A stretch of DNA of 36,306 nt from an uncultured Lachnospiraceae bacterium (GCA_947588845.1 CANQAR010000040.1:1-36306), one strand, 5' to 3'. Positions 15,964 through 24,909 are shown, numbered from the stretch's first letter. The notes: a model not told the origin generated them from the letters alone. Translations and numbers: made by a program.

Positions 15964-15988
15964 CTGGTGCTGCGGCATCAGTTTTTTT
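15964..15988 (+). terminator. Terminator of the fatty-acid operon
   Basis: CTGGTGC-TGCG-GCATCAG (7 bp, one G-U) is followed by seven T residues. It lies 10 bases after the stop of the last operon gene. Confidence 0.85.
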
Positions 15989-16022
15989 GCATTGAAACAG
16001 CTAATAAATATCAATTTACAGG

Positions 16023-16051
16023 TTGAAAAAGTACATCCAATATAATATGAT
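16023..16051 (+). promoter_or_regulatory. Sigma-A promoter of the toxin-antitoxin pair
   Basis: TTGAAA (16023-16028), 17 bases, TATGAT (16046-16051), in AT-rich DNA about 145 bases before the first gene of the pair. The leader holds a 15-codon ORF (16097-16144) of doubtful meaning. Confidence 0.6.
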
Positions 16052-16196
16052 GATAAATGTATAAATGGATTAACCGTTAGCTGAGAGGAAAGCAATATGG
16101 ATAATGAGTGGGTTAACAGAGGAAAAAGTACTATTGAGGAATAAATAATCATTTACATGCCGTAACACATACAAAATTTAGGAAGGAGATTATCCA

Positions 16197-16391
16197 ATGA
16201 CGATCTTGAATGAATTAGATTCCACCTGCGGACTTTCTGACGAGGAATTAACGCTAAGGTTCAGGGAGTCTATAAGGATTGACAATGAAGTAAGAAAAAT
16301 AAAGGGACTGCCTGTTGCAGGATATGACGATGAAACCCAAAAGGCGTATCTTGAATATCCTGATGGGAGGCGTGAGTATGTCGGAAAGTGA
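16197..16391 (+). CDS. Small protein, putative antitoxin of the zeta-like toxin
   Basis: This 64-residue acidic protein (NELDSTCGLSDEELTLRFRESIRIDNEVRKIKGLPVAGYDD..., ending YPDGRREYVGK) has a predicted helical first half and a short beta C-terminus. AGGAAGGAGA precedes the ATG. It overlaps the kinase-like toxin gene by 14 bases, the arrangement of type II toxin-antitoxin operons. It does not resemble the epsilon or PezA antitoxins I know, and no DNA-binding motif is visible. The antitoxin role comes from position only. Confidence 0.6.
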   Translation: MTILNELDSTCGLSDEELTLRFRESIRIDNEVRKIKGLPVAGYDDETQKAYLEYPDGRREYVGK

Positions 16392-16962
16392 TGTGATAAA
16401 ACTTCCGGAGATTATTGTATTTGCTGGTCCAAATGGGAGCGGTAAATCAACAATTACCCGAATGGCAAAGATCAGAGGCGAGTATATCAATGCAGACGAT
16501 ATAAAAAGGTCTACTTTATGTACTGATTTGGAAGCAGCAATAAAAGCAGAAGAATTAAGGGAGTGCATGATAGTAAACAGGAAAGATTTTACATTCGAAA
16601 CCGTATTGTCTACTGACAGGAATTTGCTTTTATTGCAAAGGGCAAAGGAAGCGGGGTATTTTATCAGGGGGATTTATGTTTTAACATGCAATGCAGATAT
16701 AAATGTCGCAAGAGTGAATGCAAGGGAAGCACTTGGAGGGCATGGCGTACCGGAAGAAAAAATCAGGTCAAGATATGACAGGGCGCTTGCTCTGCTTCCC
16801 AAGTTGGTTGGGATATGTGATATCCTGCATATATATGATAACACACAGGAGCCGTTCAGGATATTTAAGAAACGCAAAGATATATATTACCGTTGGAGCA
16901 ATCGATATTGGAGCAATGACGATATCGTAAAATTAAGCGGAATTGAAAAATTTGCAAATTAA
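16378..16962 (+). CDS. Zeta-toxin-family P-loop kinase
   Basis: The 194-residue protein has a Walker A loop (GPNGSGKST, about 17-25), NADDIKR after it, FTFETVLST, a central hydrophobic beta strand (IRGIYVLTC) and GGHGVPEEKIRSRYDRA, the arginine-rich segment typical of zeta/PezT toxins. Those enzymes phosphorylate UDP-N-acetylglucosamine and block wall synthesis; whether this protein shares the substrate is inference. The ATG at 16378 follows GGGAGG and overlaps its partner. Low G+C and rare-codon look relative to the flanking operons suggest horizontal acquisition. Confidence 0.8.
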   Translation: MSESDVIKLPEIIVFAGPNGSGKSTITRMAKIRGEYINADDIKRSTLCTDLEAAIKAEELRECMIVNRKDFTFETVLSTDRNLLLLQRAKEAGYFIRGIYVLTCNADINVARVNAREALGGHGVPEEKIRSRYDRALALLPKLVGICDILHIYDNTQEPFRIFKKRKDIYYRWSNRYWSNDDIVKLSGIEKFAN

Positions 16963-17033
16963 TCTGTAGCTATTCTCTCAATGGCGGCGAGAGAAAACAA
17001 GCGGGACAGCAAGACGGTATTGGAAGATGAAAA

Positions 17034-17070
17034 GTGCAGGACCCTGTTTGGCCCTGCACCTGATTTTTCA
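17034..17070. terminator. Bidirectional terminator between toxin and PurF-like gene
   Basis: GTGCAGG (17034-17040) pairs with CCTGCAC (17053-17059), with CC/GG inside. The plus strand continues CTGATTTTT, the minus strand TTTTC, so it can serve both converging genes. Confidence 0.75.
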
Positions 17071-17098
17071 TATGGTCGGTTGCGATATGGATAGTTCT

Positions 17099-18502
17099 CT
17101 ATTCTTTTCCATTCCAGCAGTAGGTGCACAGCTTACACGGCGAGATCCCGATCGACTGGATCATGTCGTCGAGCCGGTGATACCGCAGTGTTGTAAAATT
17201 CAGTTCTTTCCGGATATCCTCGATCATTTCCTGATAGTTCTGGCTGTCGGGATCCGCATAGTCTTCCAGCATTTCTTTCGTAGGTTCTCCCTCTCGCTTC
17301 AGGATCACGCGGCGCGCGATCAGGTCAAGGTCAGAGGAAGAGCGGGAGAAGTTCAGGTATTTGCATCCGAACATGATCGGCGGACAGGCCGGGCGGATGT
17401 GCACTTCTTTTGCGCCGCTCTGGTACAGAAATTCCGTCGTCTCGCGAAGCTGCGTTCCGCGTACAATGGAGTCGTCGATCAGAAGCAGGTGTTTGCCCTT
17501 GATCAGTTTGTGGACCGGGATCAGCTTCATGCGCGCGATCAGGTTTCTCTGCTCCTGATTGACCGGCATGAAGGAACGCGGCCAGGTCGGCGTGTATTTG
17601 ATGAACGGCCGCGCGAACGGGATCCGGGATTCGTTGGAGTAGCCGATCGCGTGCGCGGTGCCGGAATCCGGGACGCCGGCGACGCTGTCAGGATAGACGT
17701 TGTCGCGCGTGGCCAGCAGACGGCCGCACTCATAGCGCATGGCCTCGACGTTGACTCCTTCGTAGCAGGAAGTCGGGTATCCGTAGTAGACCCAGAGGAA
17801 AGAGCAGATTTTCATTTCTTTTCCTGGCTCGCCGACCGTCTCGACTCCTTCCGGGGTTATGAATACGATCTCCCCGGGTCCCAGTTCTTTATAATCCTCA
17901 TAACCAAGATTCAGGTAGGCAAAGCTCTCAAAAGAAGCGCAGAAAGCTCCTTCTTTGCGGCCGATGATGACGGGCGTTCTGCCAAGGCGGTCGCGGGCTG
18001 CGTAAATGCCCGTCGTGGTCAGCAGAAGGACGGTCAGAGAACCGTCAACGCGCTCCTGTACGTAGCGAAGTCCTTCAACGATTGAGGATTTCTGGTTGAT
18101 TAACGCGGCGGTGATCTCCGTCGGGTTGATCGTTCCTCCGCTCATTTCAAGAAAATGGGTATGTCCCAATTTAAAACACTCGTCTACCAGCTGTTCCGCG
18201 TTGTTGATCTTGCCGACTGTGGTGATCGCGAAGCTTCCCAGGTGGGAGTTGACGAGAAGCGGCTGCGGCTCGAAATCAGAGATACATCCGATGCCGAGAT
18301 TTCCCTCCAGATCTTCGGCATCCCGCTCGAATTTTGTTCGGAACGGAGAATTCTGGATGTTGTGAATGGCACGGTCAAATCCTTTTTTGCCGTAGACTGC
18401 CATGCCTGCGCGCCGTGTGCCGAGATGGGAGTGGTAATCAGTTCCAAAAAACAGGTCAAGTACGCAGGACTCCTTTGAAGCGACTGCGAAAAATCCACCC
18501 AT
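17099..18502 (-). CDS. PurF-like phosphoribosyltransferase with degenerate glutaminase domain
   Basis: A 467-residue homologue of glutamine PRPP amidotransferase (first step of purine synthesis). The C-terminal transferase half keeps the PRPP loop LLLIDDSIVRGTQ (339-351) and the likely iron-sulphur cysteines of the Bacillus type (Cys233, Cys380 and the CKLCTYC group 456-462). In the N-terminal half the nucleophile cysteine right after Met is replaced by glycine (MGGFFAV). The glutamine-site HRGQE and GHxRYST regions read TRRAGM and IGCISD. It should therefore not hydrolyse glutamine. I start at 18502, 8 bases after AAGGAGG; an upstream in-frame ATG covers that site. No other purine genes are nearby. 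It may be ammonia-dependent, act on another amine, or be regulatory. Confidence 0.85.
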   Translation of the reverse strand: MGGFFAVASKESCVLDLFFGTDYHSHLGTRRAGMAVYGKKGFDRAIHNIQNSPFRTKFERDAEDLEGNLGIGCISDFEPQPLLVNSHLGSFAITTVGKINNAEQLVDECFKLGHTHFLEMSGGTINPTEITAALINQKSSIVEGLRYVQERVDGSLTVLLLTTTGIYAARDRLGRTPVIIGRKEGAFCASFESFAYLNLGYEDYKELGPGEIVFITPEGVETVGEPGKEMKICSFLWVYYGYPTSCYEGVNVEAMRYECGRLLATRDNVYPDSVAGVPDSGTAHAIGYSNESRIPFARPFIKYTPTWPRSFMPVNQEQRNLIARMKLIPVHKLIKGKHLLLIDDSIVRGTQLRETTEFLYQSGAKEVHIRPACPPIMFGCKYLNFSRSSSDLDLIARRVILKREGEPTKEMLEDYADPDSQNYQEMIEDIRKELNFTTLRYHRLDDMIQSIGISPCKLCTYCWNGKE

Positions 18503-18538
18503 AAATGCTGCCTCCTTCATTCGTGATAACTGATAAAG

Positions 18539-18575
18539 CCGTATCCATCATAATAGATGGACACGGATTCGTCAA
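18539..18575 (-). promoter_or_regulatory. Promoter and dyad of the PurF-like gene
   Basis: On the minus strand TTGACG (18570-18575), 17 bases, TATGAT (18547-18552). An imperfect dyad, CCGT-A-TCCATC / GATGGA-C-ACGG (18539-18566), covers the -10 and spacer, so it may be an operator. Confidence 0.7.
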
Positions 18576-18593
18576 GAAGGGATGAACTTCCCC

Positions 18594-18622
18594 TTGAAAA
18601 ATGGAGCGTATCTATATATAAT
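18594..18622 (+). promoter_or_regulatory. Sigma-A promoter of trkA-trkH
   Basis: TTGAAA (18594-18599), 17 bases, perfect TATAAT (18617-18622). It is divergent from the PurF-like promoter and lies about 80 bases before trkA. Confidence 0.8.
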
Positions 18623-18703
18623 CATGGTGCAGTGCCATACTTTCGAATGAGGTGTCAGAAATGACAGTTTAAAGACACTGGATTATAAAAAGAGGGTGTA
18701 CAT

Positions 18704-20059
18704 ATGAAAATTATTGTTGTGGGGCTGGGCAAGGTAGGCCAGGCGCTTGCTGCGGAGCTGAGCAGCGAGAACAATGATATTACGGTGATTGATAATAAAG
18801 AAAAGATTGTGGAGGATTTTTCCAGCCAGTATGATATTATGGGGGTAATCGGAAACGGCGCAAATTATTCAACGCAGATGGACGCCGATGTGGAGCATGC
18901 GGATCTTCTGATCGCGGTGACCGGATCGGATGAGCTGAATCTTCTCTGCTGTCTGATCGCGAAGAAGGCAGGCAACTGTCACACGATCGCCAGAGTCCGC
19001 AATCCGGAATACAGTGCGGAGATTGATTATATTAAGGAAGAGCTTGGGCTTGCGATGGTGATCAACCCGGAGCAGATAGCGGCCAGAGAAATCTCGCGTA
19101 TTCTGAAGTATCCGTCCGCGATCGAGGTGGACGGCTTTGCGAAGAGCCGCGCGGAGCTTCTGAAATTCCGCGTGCCGGCGGATTCCGTCCTGGTAGATCA
19201 GCGCATTGTCGATATTCCGGTCAAGATGAGAAGGAATGTCCTGATCTGCGCGATTGAGCGCGGGGATGAGCTTATCATACCGGATGGCAATTCCAAACTG
19301 CAGGGAAAGGATCTTGTGTCAATTGTCGGGGTGTCCGCAGATGCCAATAATTTTTTTAAGCAGGTGGGTCTTGTTTCGAACCAGATCAAGAGCATCCTGA
19401 TCACGGGAGGCGGATCGATTACCTATTACCTGGCGCTTACTTTGCTGTCAAATGGAGTGAAAGTAAAGATTATTGAGAAGGATATCGACCGGTGCAACAG
19501 GCTCTGTGAACTGCTGCCGAAGGCGACGATCATCAACGGGGATGGCACGGACAAGGATCTGATCCTTGAGGTGGGACTGAAAAAAGCCGATGCGTTTGCC
19601 GCGCTGACGAATATCGACGAGGAGAATGTACTGCTTTCCCTGTACGCGAAAAAAATCGGTCCCAGAAAGATTATCACCAAGATCAACCGCATCGCGTTCG
19701 ACGAGGTGATCCGCGAGCTGGATCTGGATACAATTATTCATCCGAAAAATCTTACTTCCGAGTATATTATCCAGTATGTCCGGTCAATGAAGAACTCGCT
19801 GGGAAGCAACGTGGAGACGCTGCACCGCATTATTGACAACAAGGCGGAGGCGCTGGAGTTCTATATTCATGAGAAGTCCCGCGTGACAGATACGCCGCTT
19901 CAGGAACTGAAGATTCGGAAGGGAATTCTGGTTGCCAGCATCACCCGCAACGGGAAGATTATTGTGCCGCGGGGCAGCGATGTGCTTCAGAAGGGAGATA
20001 CGGTTATCATTATCACACAGATGACGGGCCTTAATGATATCAGCGATATTCTGCAGTAA
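18704..20059 (+). CDS. trkA: Trk potassium uptake regulatory subunit
   Basis: A 451-residue cytoplasmic NAD(H)-binding gating protein with the duplicated RCK architecture of full-length TrkA: RCK-N 1 (1-140) with GLGKVG (7-12) and acidic VIDN, RCK-C 1 (about 145-215), RCK-N 2 (about 228-360) with ITGGGSITYYLA, and RCK-C 2 (about 370-451, ending DTVIIIT). The second nucleotide loop is GGGSIT rather than strict GxGxxG. AGAGGG precedes the ATG. trkH begins 30 bases later, so the pair should make one potassium channel complex. Confidence 0.94.
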   Translation: MKIIVVGLGKVGQALAAELSSENNDITVIDNKEKIVEDFSSQYDIMGVIGNGANYSTQMDADVEHADLLIAVTGSDELNLLCCLIAKKAGNCHTIARVRNPEYSAEIDYIKEELGLAMVINPEQIAAREISRILKYPSAIEVDGFAKSRAELLKFRVPADSVLVDQRIVDIPVKMRRNVLICAIERGDELIIPDGNSKLQGKDLVSIVGVSADANNFFKQVGLVSNQIKSILITGGGSITYYLALTLLSNGVKVKIIEKDIDRCNRLCELLPKATIINGDGTDKDLILEVGLKKADAFAALTNIDEENVLLSLYAKKIGPRKIITKINRIAFDEVIRELDLDTIIHPKNLTSEYIIQYVRSMKNSLGSNVETLHRIIDNKAEALEFYIHEKSRVTDTPLQELKIRKGILVASITRNGKIIVPRGSDVLQKGDTVIIITQMTGLNDISDILQ

Positions 20060-20089
20060 GCAGTGCTGCTGTGGTTTTGGGGGGATACC

Positions 20090-21526
20090 ATGAATTACAG
20101 AATGATCTTATATGTGACGGGCTGGGTGATCAATTTTGAGGCGGTGTTTCTGTTTCCCGCCTGTCTGACCGGCATAATATACCGGGAGAAAGCAACGATT
20201 TCGCTGCTGCTGACCGCTTTGATCTGTCTTATTGTCGGATTTCCAATGACAAGGAAAAGGCCGAAAAATACATCGATTTACGCGAGAGAAGGTTTTGTGA
20301 CCGTTGCGCTCAGCTGGATTGTGCTGAGTGCGCTCGGAGCGCTTCCATTTGTGTTCACAGGGGCAATTCCTTCCTATATAGATGCGCTGTTTGAGACGGT
20401 GTCCGGGTTTACGACTACCGGATCGAGCATCCTGGCGGAGGTTGAGCCGCTCCCGAGGTGTGTGCTGTTCTGGCGCAGTTTTACGCACTGGGTCGGAGGA
20501 ATGGGCGTTCTGGTGTTTGTGATGGCGGTTCTGCCGCTCGCGGGCGGGACGAACATGTACATGATGAAGGCGGAGAGCCCCGGTCCGATTGTCGGAAAAC
20601 TGGTGCCGAAGGTGAAGAGCACGGCGCTTCTGCTTTACAAAATGTATCTGGTGCTGACGCTGCTGCAGCTCATCTTTCTGCTGCTTGGCCGCATGCCGCT
20701 GTTTGACGCTCTGACGACGACGTTCGGAACTGCCGGAACAGGAGGCTTTGGCGTCAAGAATGACAGCATTGGAGGATACTCGCCGTATATTCAGGTTGTG
20801 GTTACCGTGTTCATGATTCTGTTCGGCGTGAATTTCAATGTTTATTATCTGATTATAAAAAAGAAAGCGAAGCTTGCGGCCCAGTCTACCGAGGTGCGTC
20901 TGTATTTTCTGATTATTTTTGTGTCGATTGTGCTGATCACGGCAAATATAGCCGGAATGTTTGACTCTCTGGCTGAGGCTTTGCGCCACGCCGCGTTTCA
21001 GGTCGGCTCGATCATTACGACGACCGGTTTTGCGACGACCGATTTTGATATCTGGCCGTCCTTTTCGAAAACGATTCTTGTGATCCTGATGTTCATCGGA
21101 GCCTGCGCGGGCAGTACAGGCGGCGGAATCAAGGTATCGAGAATTCTGATTCTGTTAAAGGCTGTGAGAAGGGAACTGAATCTGATCGCCCATCCGCACA
21201 GAGTCAGGACGCTGAAGGTGGACGGGAAGATGGTGGAGACGGCAGTGATCCGTTCCGTCTGCGTGTTTCTCGCAACATACGTTCTGATCTTCGGGGTTTC
21301 ACTTTTGCTGATCTCGGTGGACAATTTTGATTTCACGACAAACTTTACCGCGGTCGCGGCGACGATGAACAACATTGGCCCGGGGCTTGAGCGGGTGGGG
21401 CCGACCTGCAATTTCAGCGGCTACTCTGCTTTTTCCACGCTGGTTCTGACGTTTGACATGCTGGCGGGAAGACTGGAACTGTTTCCGCTGCTGATTCTGT
21501 TTTCAAGGAATACGTGGAGGAAATAA
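20090..21526 (+). CDS. trkH: Trk-type potassium channel subunit
   Basis: The 478-residue membrane protein belongs to the TrkH/KtrB superfamily with four pore repeats. The selectivity loops are visible: SGFTTTGSS, FGTAGTGGFG, ITTTGFATTDF and MNNIGPGLE; GGMGVLVF and CAGSTGGGIK are typical connecting motifs. About ten hydrophobic helices are seen. I chose the ATG at 20090 with GGGGGG just upstream; the earlier ATG at 20063 has no ribosome site. It is in an operon with trkA. Confidence 0.94.
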   Translation: MNYRMILYVTGWVINFEAVFLFPACLTGIIYREKATISLLLTALICLIVGFPMTRKRPKNTSIYAREGFVTVALSWIVLSALGALPFVFTGAIPSYIDALFETVSGFTTTGSSILAEVEPLPRCVLFWRSFTHWVGGMGVLVFVMAVLPLAGGTNMYMMKAESPGPIVGKLVPKVKSTALLLYKMYLVLTLLQLIFLLLGRMPLFDALTTTFGTAGTGGFGVKNDSIGGYSPYIQVVVTVFMILFGVNFNVYYLIIKKKAKLAAQSTEVRLYFLIIFVSIVLITANIAGMFDSLAEALRHAAFQVGSIITTTGFATTDFDIWPSFSKTILVILMFIGACAGSTGGGIKVSRILILLKAVRRELNLIAHPHRVRTLKVDGKMVETAVIRSVCVFLATYVLIFGVSLLLISVDNFDFTTNFTAVAATMNNIGPGLERVGPTCNFSGYSAFSTLVLTFDMLAGRLELFPLLILFSRNTWRK

Positions 21527-21841
21527 CACAGCCGCGTTTTACAGTGCTGGCGGTACCTGACATGTTCCGGTTCTGCAGAAGCAGGAAACAATTACCATAA
21601 TAAAAATGTGTATATTTTGTTAATTATATAGACATTTTTTAAAAAACGTGGTACTGTAAAAAGGATTTTTAAAGAAAGATTTAAAGAAATCTTAAAAATC
21701 GGGAAAACTATGGATTCGCAAAAAGACAGGTTCAGATAAAGATTTGTGCGGAACTTTGGGCATGGCATGGCGCCTGCCCTGTGAGGCACGCGGGAGAACA
21801 GAAGAGAGGGTTAAGGGATCGGAAGATCAGAGGTGATTAAG
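21527..21841. other. Non-coding gap before the NlpC/P60 gene
   Basis: Mostly AT-rich. It has a possible promoter TAGACA (21632-21637) with a TACTGT -10 17 bases on, and an inverted repeat GATTTTTAA...TTAAAAATC around 21663-21699. No gene and no clear terminator for trkH are seen. Confidence 0.5.
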
Positions 21842-23305
21842 TTGCACAGGAAAAAATTTTTAACGGCTGCCTTATGCCTCATGATGGCAGCGTCGGCACA
21901 TTTGTGTGTCAGCGCTTCTGAGGTGGGAGCTCTCGATGAGGATATGCCTCCCATACCGGGAGAGGAAACGCAGATTGAGACCGTCGGGGAGGAGTCTGAG
22001 ATCAGTACGGAAGGCGAGACGGTTCCGGATGGGGAATCCCGGCCTGCAGAGGAAGAAGACATTATTCTGGATGAGTCCGGAGACGGAGAAGACATCATAG
22101 ATGAGGAGGAATCTGAGACGGATACGGAGGAAGAGTCCGAAGAAGAATCGGAAGAAGAATCCGAATCGGAGTCGGAGGAGGAAACAGGACTGATTCTGGA
22201 GGTTGTGGAAGTGACGCAGTACGCTCTGGATACGGATCTGGTGCCGATTCCCGAGTATGATATGAGCAAGGTATTTTTTGGAGATGAATACCGCTTTACT
22301 CAGGTGGAGAAACAGTGTGCGCTGGTCTGCTCGAAGGAAGGCTGCCAGGTATATGAGGGCAAGGGAGACACCTACCGGGTAGTGGGCGAGATGGATTACT
22401 ACGGGATCTGTTATGTGCTCAAAGATGCGGATAAGGAATGGGTGTACATAGAGTCAGGCAATGTCCGCGGCTTTGTCAATCGCGGAGATATCGTGACGGG
22501 AGATGTCGCCAGCCGTATTATCAGTGTCAGAGGAGATGAACTGACAGAGGCACGGCTTACGCTTGCCAAGACAGACAATGCGGCGTTTACCTATACGACG
22601 ACCACAGTCAATCAGGTTGTGGTTGACAAAGTGTATGCGCTTGCCGCGGGCAGCGTGAATATCTACGAGCAGAAGAAGACGAATTCCCGTGTGACCGGGC
22701 AGCTTCCGGAAGGCGGTTTGTGCTATATTCTGGAAGATACCGGGTCGGACTGGGTCTATGTAGAGTCGGGAGACGCGCGCGGCTTTGTACAGGCCGGTTC
22801 GCTGATCCGGGGAGACGAGGCTGCCGCGCGTGTGGCGCAGAGCGGTGAGGAATCGTTTGCGCGCGCGCAGGTGCTGATTTCGCCCCGTGACAACCGGGCC
22901 TGCTATTATACGCTGACTTCCGTACAGAAAGCGTCCACAAGCCAGACTCTTCGGCAAACGATTGTGAACTATGCACTTCAGTTTGTCGGGAATCCCTACG
23001 TATGGGGCGGGACAAGTCTGACGCACGGAGCGGACTGCTCCGGTTTCGTGCAGTCGATCTACGCGCAGTTCGGCTATTACATTCCGCGCGTCACCTGGGA
23101 TCAGGCGGCGTACTGTCAGCGGATACCGATCAGCGAGGCGCTGCCGGGCGATCTGATCTTCTATTTCGATGGAAGTACGATCTACCATGTGAGTATGTAT
23201 ATCGGAAATGGAGCGGTTGTGCAGGCCGCGAATTCCAGGGCCGGCATCATCACCAGCGGCATCGGCGGCAACGCGGTGTACGCAGGACGTGTGATTCAGA
23301 ATTAA
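21842..23305 (+). CDS. Secreted SH3b-NlpC/P60 cell-wall hydrolase
   Basis: This roughly 487-residue exported peptidoglycan hydrolase has a signal peptide (1-26, ending VSA), a strongly acidic Glu/Ser linker (about 27-115, with EEESEEESEEE), two bacterial SH3-like repeats (about 155-215 and 260-320, each with W-YVESG--RGFV), and an NlpC/P60 domain (about 375-487). The catalytic Cys399 is in GADCSGFVQ and His449 in YHVSMYIGNG, and the third polar residue follows in the VQAANS region. Such enzymes usually cut D-Glu-meso-DAP links. AGAGGTGAT favours a TTG start at 21842; a GTG at 21833 is the alternative. The acidic linker may keep the enzyme near the wall or bind calcium (inference). Confidence 0.9.
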   Translation: MHRKKFLTAALCLMMAASAHLCVSASEVGALDEDMPPIPGEETQIETVGEESEISTEGETVPDGESRPAEEEDIILDESGDGEDIIDEEESETDTEEESEEESEEESESESEEETGLILEVVEVTQYALDTDLVPIPEYDMSKVFFGDEYRFTQVEKQCALVCSKEGCQVYEGKGDTYRVVGEMDYYGICYVLKDADKEWVYIESGNVRGFVNRGDIVTGDVASRIISVRGDELTEARLTLAKTDNAAFTYTTTTVNQVVVDKVYALAAGSVNIYEQKKTNSRVTGQLPEGGLCYILEDTGSDWVYVESGDARGFVQAGSLIRGDEAAARVAQSGEESFARAQVLISPRDNRACYYTLTSVQKASTSQTLRQTIVNYALQFVGNPYVWGGTSLTHGADCSGFVQSIYAQFGYYIPRVTWDQAAYCQRIPISEALPGDLIFYFDGSTIYHVSMYIGNGAVVQAANSRAGIITSGIGGNAVYAGRVIQN

Positions 23306-23331
23306 AAATAGTGCAGTGAATAATACAATGG

Positions 23332-23369
23332 AAAACCCCGGAATCTTATCTGGATTCCGGGGCTCTGTT
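23332..23369. terminator. Terminator hairpin between NlpC/P60 gene and pyk
   Basis: CCCCGGAATC pairs perfectly with GATTCCGGGG (10 bp, 7-base loop). The plus strand continues CTCTGTTCTT; the minus strand continues TTTTCC, so it can end both converging transcripts. It directly abuts repeat copy B. Confidence 0.75.
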
Positions 23370-23460
23370 CTTATGCGCAGGCCCAGGCATGGAAACCAGC
23401 TGCTGACGCAGCACCTGGGCCGCGCAGACGAGCAGGAGGAAAAGACGCCTCCTACTCGAT
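23365..23460 (+). repeat. Dispersed two-hairpin intergenic repeat, copy B
   Basis: 89/96 identical to 4105-4200. It lies between the terminator hairpin and the pyk stop codon. The 8-bp GGCCCAGG/CCTGGGCC stem and the CGAG-AGGAGG/CCTCCT-CTCG stem are both kept. Confidence 0.85.
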
Positions 23461-23472
23461 CAGCCCGCACAT

Positions 23473-24909
23473 TTATTTCGCCTGGATTACGTGCATCATG
23501 TTGGTCATGGCGCCTTTGCCCTTGATCACATTGGTGGCCGGGTCGCCTGCCGTGAAGACCACGATATCGCCGGACTGTACATAGCCGTCACGTCTCACGA
23601 TATACATGGAGTGGGAGATGATGTTCTCTGTTGAGTCTTCCTGATATCCCTGCAGAGGAGTGATGCCCCAGTAGATCTGCATCCTGCGCTGTGCCCACTC
23701 GTTCGGGGATACCGCGTATACCGGGATCGAAGGACGGAAGTTCGACATCAGGCGTGCGGTGAGGCCGGACATGGTCGGCGTCACGATGCATTTCGCGTTG
23801 ACGTAGGTAGCTGTGTTGACCGCCGCGGCTCCTACCGCGTTGGATACGTTCGCGTCTCCGCGCAGAGAACGGTAGTCCACGTTGGACTCAAAGTTAAGAT
23901 TCTGCTCGGTGGACTCTGCGATCTGGACCATCATCCTCAGGGCTTCCACCGGATACTTGCCGGCTGCTGTCTCGCCGGAGAGCATGATCGCGTCGGTGCC
24001 TTCATTGATCGCGTTTGCGACGTCCGTGACTTCCGCTCTCGTAGGACGCGGGTTGCGGATCATGGAGTCGAGCATCTGCGTCGCGATGATAACCGGTTTG
24101 TACTTATGGTTGCACTTGCGGACGATCTCTTTCTGTACATGCGGGACTTCATAGGCCGGAATCTCAACGCCCATATCGCCGCGGGCTACCATGATGCCGT
24201 CAGCCGCGTTGATGATCTTGTCGATGTTGTCGATACCTTCCGCGTTCTCGATCTTTGCGATGACGCTGATGTGCTCCGCGTTGAAATCCTTCAGGATCTG
24301 CTTGATCTCCTTGACTGCCTCTGCGTTGCGCACGAAGGAAGCGGCAATAAAGTCGATGCCCTGTCCGATACCGAAGATGATATCCTCGCGGTCCTTGTCC
24401 GTGATCGCGGGGAGGTTAACCTTGACATTCGGCACATTGATGCCCTTGCGCTGTCCCAGCTCACCGCCGTTCATGATCTCGCAGATGATCTCGGTTCCCT
24501 CGATGGCTTTGACCTTGAGTTCGATCAGACCGTCGTCGATCAGAATCGTGTTGCCCGGCTTTACGTCGTTTGGAAGCTGATCATACGTCTGGTAGACGCG
24601 CTTTTCATTTCCCTTGATTTCCTCGGTCGTCAGGATAAATTCCTCGCCTGCCGTCAGCGTCACCTTGCCGTCATTCTCCAGAAGACCCGTGCGGATTTCC
24701 GGTCCCTTTGTATCCAGAAGGATGGCGATTGGTTTTTTCAGTTTTTTCCTCGCTTCCTTGAGCGCGTCCATGCGGACTTTCTGTTCCGGATGTGTGCCGT
24801 GGGAGAAATTGAATCTCGCGATATCCATGCCGTTTTTGATCAGGGCCTCCAGGACTTCCGGCTTGTCCGAGCTCGGACCCATTGTGCAGATGATTTTTGT
24901 TTTCTTCAT
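23473..24909 (-). CDS. pyk: Pyruvate kinase
   Basis: Pyruvate kinase converts phosphoenolpyruvate and ADP to pyruvate and ATP, the last step of glycolysis. The 478-residue protein has the start KTKIICTMGPSSD, ARFNFSHGTH, LDTKGPEIRTG, the metal-binding ADGIMVARGDMGVEIP and the signature ATQMLDSMIRNPRPTRAEVTDVANA, then the C-terminal allosteric domain (about 350-478). It lacks the extra phosphohistidine domain that lengthens Bacillus enzymes. GGAGAAGG precedes the ATG. The leader is long (about 170 bases). Confidence 0.96.
   Translation of the reverse strand: MKKTKIICTMGPSSDKPEVLEALIKNGMDIARFNFSHGTHPEQKVRMDALKEARKKLKKPIAILLDTKGPEIRTGLLENDGKVTLTAGEEFILTTEEIKGNEKRVYQTYDQLPNDVKPGNTILIDDGLIELKVKAIEGTEIICEIMNGGELGQRKGINVPNVKVNLPAITDKDREDIIFGIGQGIDFIAASFVRNAEAVKEIKQILKDFNAEHISVIAKIENAEGIDNIDKIINAADGIMVARGDMGVEIPAYEVPHVQKEIVRKCNHKYKPVIIATQMLDSMIRNPRPTRAEVTDVANAINEGTDAIMLSGETAAGKYPVEALRMMVQIAESTEQNLNFESNVDYRSLRGDANVSNAVGAAAVNTATYVNAKCIVTPTMSGLTARLMSNFRPSIPVYAVSPNEWAQRRMQIYWGITPLQGYQEDSTENIISHSMYIVRRDGYVQSGDIVVFTAGDPATNVIKGKGAMTNMMHVIQAK

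Noticed and set aside
16097-16144. 15-codon ORF (ATG to TAA) with a GAGAGGAAA upstream, before the toxin-antitoxin pair
   Set aside because: Too short to judge; no leader-peptide composition or attenuator hairpin after it.
17027-18085. 352-codon plus-strand frame
   Set aside because: Antisense of the PurF-like gene, which has motifs, promoter and ribosome site.
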